NCBI GenBank assembly: GCA_963575745.1
Contig: CAUYUJ010012191.1
Location: 70,001-134,000 of the forward strand
Source of the DNA: Prorocentrum cordatum
Lineage: Eukaryota > Sar > Dinophyceae > Prorocentrales > Prorocentraceae
DNA length: 64,000 nt
Direction: 5' to 3'
A program made the position numbers and the translations under genes. The notes below the pieces were generated by a model that saw only the letters and a list, made by a program, of their open reading frames with translations, did no database searches and was not told where the DNA came from. The number at the start of each line of letters is the position of its first letter. The first letter of the stretch is position 1. Below are positions 10,927 to 18,620 of the stretch, one piece after another.

Positions 10927-11650
10927 GTTATTGAGGTGTTCTCGGGTTCTGAGCATTTTTCGTTTCCTTTGATGTGCTGCAACGGCCCCCGAGGTGATCT
11001 TCTGAGGCCCACTGTCTTGACACGCGTAATTCGGATGACTAGGAGCGACAAGTGTCTTGGGCTTCTTTCGGGCGTTCCCTGCAAGAGCTTCCCCATTGCT
11101 CGAGGCGGGCACAAAGCCATTCGCAGCAGTACTCATCCCCGTGGCCGTCCTTCGCTCGCTCCTCCTCTTCAGGCCGTGGCTGACGAGGGCAATAGAATAC
11201 TACAGGTGTTTAGTAAGATGTTTGAAGCTTGTCAGCAGATGCGTATTCCTTTCTTCATGGGAGAACCCATAGTCATCCTACATCTGGCGAGTCGACTCCG
11301 CCCGTCGTGCATCACGTTGGCCAGGAGTGCGAGACGCAATTACTAATTACTGTGGCTGGGGAGTGCCGTGGTGCAAACCGACCAGGTTTCGCGTTTTTCT
11401 GTTGCCTAGGGCCGTGGATCTTTCTAAGCGGTGCCACCCGATCCGAGGGATATGCACGTTTTCTGGCAAGAAGCACCAGATTCTTCAAGGCCGTGACGGC
11501 CTCGCCGTGCATTGGACTGCTCGCGCCGCCGCATATCCGCAGGTTCTGTGTAATGCCATGGCCGATGTCTTTGTGGATGCCGGTTTTGGCCGCGTCTTTA
11601 GGCAGAACCTCCACTTGTTCCCCTTTCGCCTTCCCAATCCCAACAGTTGA
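10927..11650 (+). pseudogene. C5-methyltransferase-like ORF of recombinase retrotransposon
   Basis: It reads VIEVFSGSEHFS (10927-10962), like motif I of C5 cytosine methyltransferases (xxDLFxGxGGxS). LLSGVPCKSF (about 11062-11091) is placed like the catalytic PC loop of motif IV. PFFMGEP (about 11248-11268) is in the place of the ENV box. After a frame change near 11340 it continues as YCGWGVPWCKPTRFRVFLLP and a C-terminal part ending near 11647. The Cys of the PC motif is kept (codon 11080); the ENV Glu lies in a changed context (GEP). It follows the recombinase. This is a degraded accessory domain; assignment rests on motif order and spacing seen by eye. Confidence 0.45.
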
Positions 11651-11694
11651 CGGACTCCGCAGAGCCGCGTGCGAGTTATGGACGTTCGAGGTCT

Positions 11695-11830
11695 GGCGAT
11701 GTGTTCAATTTCAGTTGTCGTGATTCGTTCGCTGCCGCTGCTGGCCGTCGCTGCTCACGATTGGGTTTCACACCACATGCGGTTGACAGATAGCACAGCT
11801 TTGATAATCAAGGACGGGCGGGGAGCCTCC
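11695..11830 (+). repeat. B1 repeat
   Basis: It starts GGCGATGTGTTCAATTTCAG and ends GGGGAGCCTCC. It is about 90% identical to B2 and directly followed by A2, which gives the B1-A2-B2 order. Confidence 0.8.
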
Positions 11831-11930
11831 GACTTGTCCTGCGAACGTGTCTAGGGGTGAAGCACCGAGTCCGTTCCATGTCACTCAAACCTCCCACCCT
11901 GTCTCTCTGGTGCTCGACTTCCCGCCCTAG
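11831..11930 (+). repeat. A2 repeat
   Basis: It starts GACTTGTCCTGCGAACGTGT and continues CCGAGTCCGTTCCATGTCAC. It matches A1 (5822-5882) and lies between B1 and B2. Confidence 0.75.
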
Positions 11931-11961
11931 CTCACGGCGGGCCGCAAGCCCAGTCTTGAGC

Positions 11962-12111
11962 GGCGATGTGTTCAGTTTCAGTTGTCGTGATTCGTTCGCT
12001 GCCGCTGCTGGCCGTTGCTGCTCACGATTGAGTTTCACACCACATGCGGATGACAGAAAGCATAGCTATGAAAATCAAGGACGGAAAATCAAGGACGGGT
12101 GGGGAACCTCC
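11962..12111 (+). repeat. B2 repeat
   Basis: It repeats B1 (GGCGATGTGTTCAGTTTCAG ... GGGGAACCTCC) with an extra internal AAAATCAAGGACGG duplication near 12072-12098. The GAT microsatellite begins right after it. Confidence 0.8.
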
Positions 12112-12515
12112 TGATGATGGTGCTAATTCTGATGATGCTGTTGATGACGATGATGATGATGAGCAGGAAAAGGATGATGAGGAGGAAAGGGGGAGGAAGA
12201 GGGGAAGCACGAGGAGGAGAGGGCCGAGTTCTGTTCCCAGCCGAGAACTTCGAGGGGGAGGCCCGCCTGAACCCTGAAGACCCTCGGAGGCTACCCCGCC
12301 AGAAACCGAGCGCCCCGAGCCGCGCGGCCCGCGGAGCGGCCGCAGAGAAGCGAGGCCCGCGCGCGGCCCGCCGCCGCGCCCGCCGCGCCCGCCGCCCCGC
12401 TGGCGGCGGCCCCGCCGCCGCCCGAGGCCGCCTCCGGGCGCTTTGGCCGCTTCCGGAGCTGGCCGGCGTAGGAGGTTCGACGGAGCAGGTCGGGGGGGGG
12501 GCGTCCGAGAGTTTT
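12112..12515. repeat. GAT/GGA-rich tract and extremely GC-rich segment
   Basis: GATGATGATG changes to GGAGGAAAGGGGGAGG, then about 170 bp of almost pure G+C (12300-12470). The GC-rich part could be an Ala/Arg-rich exon, but no frame is preferred. Confidence 0.5.
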
Positions 12516-12645
12516 GCATCGCTCGGACGTGTGCATTTGTTCTCTCGGCGAGAACCATCGAGGACCATCCTGGACCGTCGAGCAAAAAAAGAAAAAAACG
12601 CACGAAACCGAAGAACGAATGGGAAATGGACGTCCAAGCGACGGC
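12516..12645. mobile_element. MITE family 1, copy A
   Basis: Terminal inverted repeats are GCATCGCTCGGACGT and ACGTCCAAGCGACGGC. The interior CTCTCGGCGAGAACCATCG, AGGACCATCCTGG and AACGCACGAAACCGAA is shared with copies at 20.66, 40.97, 48.51 and 55.53 kb. It is about 130 bp with no ORF. GAGAG stands near both flanks but is not an exact target duplication. Confidence 0.8.
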
Positions 12646-13640
12646 AAGAGAGGCGGGGGATGACAACCCAGAGCCCCTCGCGCTGCGGAAAAACACGGCG
12701 GGGGTTTTTTGTCCGCTGCCTTCGGCTTCCGGGGGCCTTTGCCGGGCCTCGGGACTGTCAACAACTTATGCAGGACGACGAACCGGTCCCGGGGAGTGGG
12801 TCGAGGCCTTTGGGGGTCGGCGTTGTAAGAGAGTGATGACGTCGGGGGTCTGGGAAGCTATGCGTGCTATCTCCCACGCCATTGCATCCATTACCATGGC
12901 ACTGGTCTCCTCTCTATTCGCGCAGTCGGGCGTCGAGCAGCACAATGATCCCGAGAGGGTACGCGATGCACGGTAGAGCACGGCATAGCATGGCGTAGGA
13001 GAACATTGCAGAGCGTAGCATGTCAGAGCATGGTGCCGTGGCATTGTATATCGAATCGTACATCACAGAGCATTGAAACGCAAAGCATGGCAGCGGAGAG
13101 CAGCACAGAAGGCAACGACGCAGTGCATGTCATGGCATGGTACCAGGTTCCTTTATGGGGTAAGTGGATCGTTTGGGTGCGGTCTGGGCCTGCTAGAGCT
13201 GCCCACTCACTGGTGACCCGCGCGAGTCACCGGTGACCTTCCCGCGTCCCCCCCTTGGCACTCGTAAAATTAGCGGGTCGTTGGGCGCGTTCGTTTGGGC
13301 AGGTATGTCGGTGTGATCGTTCTATTGGTTAAGATGGTTTCCGGCAATCGTTTTGGCAAATTGTTGGGGTGTGCCCGTCCTGGCGGATCATTTGGAGAGT
13401 TTCGATTACCGGATCTTTCGGATGGTCAATTACGAAACGCCAGAAGTGCGGAAATGGAGCTAAATATGACGCGATATTGCTTTTCTGGAAGGACCGACAC
13501 ATGCAAACACAGCTAGTGCACATCATGTGTGCAAAATAACCGTAGGCGGCGGGGGAAAGAAAACGTCGGAATGGGAAAACACAATGGAAAAAACAAAATC
13601 ATTGAATCTTGTATGTGCAAACTATACGCGGGGGGGGGGC
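12646..13640. other. no gene recognised; weak AGCATGGC repeats
   Basis: About 12960-13140 contains loosely repeated GCATAGCATGGC/AGAGCATGG units. The rest shows neither domain nor array. Confidence 0.45.
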
Positions 13641-13654
13641 GGGCTACGTTTTCA

Positions 13655-15535
13655 TCAGCTCGTCGTCCCTGTGGGTCGCCCAGCCCCGCGTTGTCCTGAT
13701 CGCAGCCTACATGTCATACCTCTTCGCAAAAGCTTTCGGTATTTGGGCATCGACTCAGTTCTTGGCGAACCGACTGCTGTTCCAGTGGCCGGGCGCCGCA
13801 TTCCATTGCTCCGCAGACGGTTACACGTTGCCCACGTTTTGTTTTATTTTCAACGATGTGCGGCAGTCGCAGATGCTCTCTCCGCGGTCTGGTGCGACGG
13901 CGGCGATGCTTATACCATAAGTGATATTCGTCAGGCGTGTTCTTGGGCATCATTCGGTCTCATGGGCAACATACCCGAAGGTCGTACGATTCGACGCTCC
14001 AGAGAGCTCACACATCTTCTCGGACCTGGTTGTCACCGGACTCATCTGGGGTGCGTGGATATCTACAACAGCGTCTGGCTATTCTACCGTGCCCTCTGGG
14101 CAGGAATTCTTTAACCAGCGGAATGGCAGTTTATCCGGGAACAGCGAAGCCGGATCAGGTTCGGGCCCTTCACACTGCTATCCCGGGCGTGTTCGACACT
14201 GCAGATCGATGGGTATTCCGCCACAGTTTTCCAGGCCGGGGCGCGCAGGTACGCCTTCACCATCTGTCCTCAACATTTTGCCGGTGCTGGCCGGGATGCT
14301 GTCGCAGATCTCCGAAAATCTGTTCGGGTGGACGCCAAGTTTCGTGATCTACGTACGTTTCCTCGTTTTGGTTTCGCTCGCTGCAAAGCACAACGGCGGC
14401 CGAATGATTGAATTGGTTTGTCTAGCGGTCTCACTGAAGCCCGCGATGCCCAGGAACATTTTCATGCTGCCCAAGTACATTACGGAGGGCCTGCCTTCAC
14501 AGCAGCTGACTTATGGACCTGGCTCCACGTCTCCCGCGTCCCTTACCATGAGGGCGACGAGTTTTGTCCACGGCGTGGCACGGCAGTCGAAACCACAGAA
14601 CATCGGCTCTGGCCCTGTCTTGGGAATCAGGAAGCACGGGCTTGGCTGGACCAGCCGGCTCCTGGAAACCAATTTCCTGTCGGTTTTCCTCCCTGCCTAG
14701 CTCGTTGTGGGTTTATCCCTGCTGATCTACCTGTTGGTTGTCCACTTCACCTTGCTGTTTGTGTTTCACAGCATCTGCTACGAGTCAATGCTATTGCCAC
14801 GCTGGCCATGGCGGCCCAGCGCGCCGTCAACTCAGTCCTCCTGGAGCTGGACCAGCCCCGGGCGCAGCCTAGCGACGACATCTACCGCGCCGCCCTTCCA
14901 CCCCCCCGTCGCATAAACGACGCGGTGGAGGGCAGGACCCGGGGGGCGGCGGAGGAAGAGGAGGATTTCGAGGACTACAACTACCGCCCCAACCTGCTAC
15001 TGGATCATACCAGGCGCAGGAGGTCATCACACTCTCCTGCGACGGCTCCCGACAACGGACCGACGATGAGACGATCTCTGGTTGGGGCTGCACCGTGGCC
15101 ATGCCGGCCTCGTCCTGTTTGCTGGACTTTTGCGGCCCAACCATTCTGGATCCCGATCAGCCGGGATAGATCGGTGCTCAACGTTATACGAACAACGTTG
15201 GCGAATTATCTGCGCTATATGTTGTCATGGCTTGGGTTGTGGAATATATTTCTTCTTCTCCTCCCTCACCATTGTTATCTTCCATCATCGCATACGACTC
15301 GGAGTACGCGACTGGCGTGGCACAGCGGCACGTCCGAGGAAGGGAACATATGCAGTTTGTTGTGCGGGCTCGTCATCTATATGATCAGATTGCTGATCAT
15401 GTTGTCTTCAAAGAGGTGGAAAGCCACACTGGGCAATTTCTAAATGAGCGTGATGAACACTTGGCCGATTGTGGCGATTGTGGGACCTTATGTAACCCAG
15501 CGGAGGGTCATCGTTGGGCGAGCTCCTGGAGCTAA
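13655..15535 (+). pseudogene. 3' remnant of non-LTR retrotransposon (RT tail, zinc finger, RNase H)
   Basis: Three pieces appear in the order known for LINE-type polyproteins. First, an RT thumb-like segment with RKSFRYLGIDSVLGE (about 13718-13765). Second, a zinc-finger-like C-x3-G-x5-TTEHRLWPC (14565-14618; the second Cys of the usual C-x2-C is replaced). Third, an RNase H domain in another frame: CDGSR (Asp codon 15041), TNNVGELSAL (15188-15217), IIAYDSEYA (about 15281-15305), VESHTGQFLNERDEHLAD (about 15417-15470). These supply the D-E-D-H/D pattern. A TAG at 15167-15169 and at least two frame changes break it. The 5' half of the element is absent. Confidence 0.7.
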
Positions 15536-15539
15536 TCTG

Positions 15540-15655
15540 CGGTGTTTTTGGCCAGGCAGCCCCTGATTGTTTTTCATTATCACGTTTTCATCAGCTTCGG
15601 GGGTGAGAGTGCAGAATAATTCATATTATGCATGTGTCTGATGGGTGTGGGTCTC
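15540..15655. other. no feature seen
   Basis: A short mixed-composition stretch after the non-LTR remnant. Confidence 0.3.
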
Positions 15656-15815
15656 ATGGCCGGGGGGCATGATATCCCTCCCAGATATCACGACGCCTCT
15701 TCTTATTACAATACGTCCCTTGGCCCGCTTGGGCCGCACACATGCCTCGAGCTATGATTAGCGCACCCCTCTCTTGGACACCCCCGTTTTGGACGCCCCC
15801 GACAAAGGGAAGAGA
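15656..15815. repeat. dispersed repeat shared with 45336-45495
   Basis: CATGGCCGGGGGGCATGATATCCCTCCCAGAT ... TTGGGCCGCACACATGCCT ... CTCTTGGACACCCCCGTTTTGGACGCCCCCGAC aligns along its length with 45336-45495. In both copies the last part is a short tandem of TTGGACGCCCCC. Confidence 0.7.
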
Positions 15816-16530
15816 TGTTCCCTCTGATCTGGACGCATCGCAAAATTTTCTACGCTTTTCTTTGGGCTCTGCCTGCGGAGGCCGCTTCCCGACCCCGGGA
15901 ACGTCCAGAGACGGATCGGGCTGAAAAGTTGGTTCTTGGGGAGGGATCGAGATTCCCGGGGAACCCCGTCGAGGAAAGTAATACGTTGGAGAGGAGGGGA
16001 GGGCCTGCCTGTTGAGAAATCGGTCGCTTCTCCGGGTTTTGCGATGCATTTGGGTTCTGCCAATTTTTCCTTGCAACCTCAACGGGTATCGCAGCTGCCA
16101 CCTTAATCTCAGTTCAATCAGAGTAACGCCGATGCCCACTCTGAGAAAGATGAAACTTGATGAAGCGCCGTCCGAAGGCCCTCGACCGAGGCGGACGACA
16201 GGGGCGAGGGGGCCTATGGGAGGGGTGGGGAACCTGCTACATGCAGCTGGTGTCGGCCCCGCCGCCCAGCGCGTCCCTCGATGATTACGTCCATGGCCAT
16301 GGTCGCTCCAACCACGAGGAGGTGCCGGGAAGGCCTTCGATCGGAGCCGACTCGAAGGGTCTCGAATTCTCATTGCCACCAAAAGATGCAGAAGCCAGAA
16401 TTTTAGAGAGCACGCGCGGATTGCTTGGGTCGGCGCCCAGCCCCCCTTGGTGGCGCCTCTGGCGCCGTCCTCGGCGCGCTCCGCGCGCCAGGGACGGGTG
16501 GTCAGCGCCGACCCGAGACAGCTTACAGCT
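15816..16530. other. no gene recognised
   Basis: There are open frames on both strands with no domain, and no clear tandem structure. Confidence 0.4.
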
Positions 16531-17275
16531 CAGGTATTGCACCACACAGCTTTCACTACAGACGCTGCATCACACAGCTTACGCTTCTCCGCCTGCACCA
16601 ATGAGCCACCACATACCATGGACAACACAGCTTGCACCACACGGCTTTCGCCGCACGGCTTACACCACCCAGGCGGCGCCACTCTTGCGCCACATAGCTT
16701 ACACCACGTGGCTTGCACCACATGGCTGGTACCACATCCACAGTGCGCTGTTTGGGGGTCCACGCTGGCAGGCAGTGCTGGGGCTTCGCCTGGGGCGGGG
16801 TCGGTGGCCGCCCGTGGGCATCCCGCGGGCGCCACGTTCGCTGGGTTGGCCTGCCGGGGGTTCGCTTGGTGCCCGCCCGTGGGCGCCCCGTCGGCGGCTC
16901 GTGCGCTGCGTGGGCGTGCCGGGGTGTCGCCTGGTGCCCGCCGTTCGGCGCGTCGTGGGTGCCCCGCGCGTTGGATGTACCAGACAGCACGCCCCACAAT
17001 GCTGGCACCACATACCTTGCATCTGGCGGGTATGAAGCAGCCTGGCCCACATAGCTTGCAACACATAGCTTGTACCACGTACACTGCACCATACACACAT
17101 TGCATGTGCTTGCAAAGCGTAGCTCGCACCACACATATTGCATCACATGTATCGTGCGTCACACAGCTTTCACCAAATAGCTGCCACCAAATAGCTTGGA
17201 CCACGTAGTTTGCATTGGTTTTCTGGTGGCACCACATAGCTTTTACTACGTAGTTGTGATTGAATTGTTCGCAAC
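16530..17275. repeat. composite array: CATAGCTTGCACC units around a GGGCGCC minisatellite
   Basis: A CATAGCTTGCACCACA array (about 16540-16745) ends with TTTGGGGGTCCACGCTGGCA. It is followed by about 200 bp of a roughly 60-bp GC unit (GTGGGCGCCCCGTCGGCGG, CGCCTGGTGCCCGCC), then a second CATAGCTTGCACC array (about 16985-17270). The two components occur together again at 54.6-55.1 kb. Confidence 0.85.
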
Positions 17276-17860
17276 GGCTATACTTCAAAATGCTGGCATT
17301 GCATGACATGGTCTGCAATCACACATGTATTTTTCATTGAGGGTGCAAGAGCCTACTGCTCGAGGCCCACGCTGGCTAAAAGACTGTTCGGACGTGGCCC
17401 GAATTATGTGCTGCCGAAGTGAGCCGACTGCTGAATAGCTCTCTGACTGACTGGTCAGCAGGCCGTTTTGTTTTCGGCCCCCGAGAACACAGTTTGGGGC
17501 ACAAGCAGTCGCAAGCGCCACCAGAAGCAGGTCTGCTCGTCTTCGGCACCAAGTGCGCAGCCCACTGGCGCAGCGCAATCAATAGCAGGACGATTTGTTC
17601 CCGTAGCCTTTCGGGCTCAAGCCGCCAACCTTGCGGCCGCCCGGGGCAGCCTCCAAGGGGCGCACCGTTGCCATGATGGCGCGCGGCCGGCGGCAGCAGC
17701 GCTGCCGCTAGCGCAGGCAGAGGCCCTGCGCTCGCCCGCTGGCAGCGCAAGTGGCATGGGCAGCGGGTGCGGCCGACTGTCAGCGCGCCACGCTAAGGTC
17801 GCCATTCACCCCCTCGGGGACTGCGACGGACCAGCGCACTCCAGCCTGCATCCGTGCGAG
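17276..17860. other. upstream region of the MGC gene
   Basis: Another GCCCACGCTGGC motif occurs near 17367. Two loose copies of a TTCGGC(A/C)CC...GCGCAGCCCA unit (about 17470-17590) resemble the 60-bp array at 25.2-25.5 kb. The reading frame of the downstream exon stays open back to about 17468, so a start upstream of 17861 cannot be excluded. Confidence 0.35.
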
Positions 17861-18620
17861 ATGGGGTGCGCCTCGGTGAAGTCCGAGAGCAGCTCCAAGT
17901 GCTCGACGACAGCAACCAGCCCGAAGAGCCGGGGCCTCGAGCAGGCGCCGGCCCTGGGCAGCCCATGCAAGGCGACGGACGGGCTGCTGCTCCCGGTCCT
18001 GCCCGCCGAGGGCACGTTTACTTCCTGCATTTGCAGGCACTCGGTGCGCGCGGTGGAGCCTGGCACTGACCGGTCCGCATCGCCCCCCAGCGACAACAAC
18101 AGCGCAGAGAGGTGTTTTTGCGGCCGCCTTCAGTCCAGGGACGCCCCCGAAGGGTGCACGCCGAAGGGCGGCCGCAGCGGCACGAAGGAGAAGCAGTCAC
18201 ACAGGACGTGCACGGGCCACTCGGGGCTGGACTCGGATGGGCGAGGCCCCGACCACCAGAAGCGCCTCAGCCTCTTCTCCTCGCTGTCGGGCTGCAGTCC
18301 TGTGCTGGGCTCCCAGCTCGGCCACTTCGCGAGCGAAGACGAGGTCGTTTCGCCGGAGGAGATGGCCTCCTGCCTGGACAAGGTCCTGAAGCACCACGGC
18401 AGCCTCAATCTGATCGTGGTCAAGGTGACCGCGCTGCAGGTGCTGGACACACTGGAGCAGGCGTGCCAGGGGCTCCCCAAGCCAGACACGAAGATGCCGG
18501 CCTTCGACGCGAAGATCGACCCCGACAACCTCCTCGAGCACGTGCCCACCAACCCGCTGAAGCCGGTGCAGCTGGTGCTGCACCGCATGTCGTTCATGGG
18601 CACGGACTGGTTGTCGGCCA
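17861..18620 (+). CDS. MGC gene, exon 1
   Basis: ATG 17861 follows GTGCGAG. The frame encodes a Ser/Cys-rich N-terminal half, then from about 18334 a well-behaved stretch (SEDEVVSPEEMASCLDKVL, LNLIVVKVTALQVLDTLEQ, LLEHVPTNPLKPVQLVLHR) with alpha/beta character. The frame closes at TAG 18635-18637. The true donor lies before that; candidates near 18605-18625 are non-GT (GC or GA), which dinoflagellates use. Confidence 0.55.

Larger units (their letters stand above)
5822..12111 (+). mobile_element. decayed tyrosine-recombinase (Ngaro/DIRS-like) retrotransposon
   Basis: The order is A1 repeat, ORF1, reverse transcriptase, RNase H, tyrosine recombinase, methyltransferase-like ORF, B1, A2, B2. 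Split direct repeats (A1 ... B1-A2-B2) are the known hallmark of Ngaro/PAT-type recombinase retrotransposons. These lack an integrase and move through a circular intermediate, so no target duplication is expected. Both outer ends abut GAT-rich microsatellite. Every ORF is damaged by frameshifts or stops, so the copy is dead. The class is assigned from domain order plus repeats; the recombinase motifs are the weakest link because they are split over frames. Confidence 0.75.
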
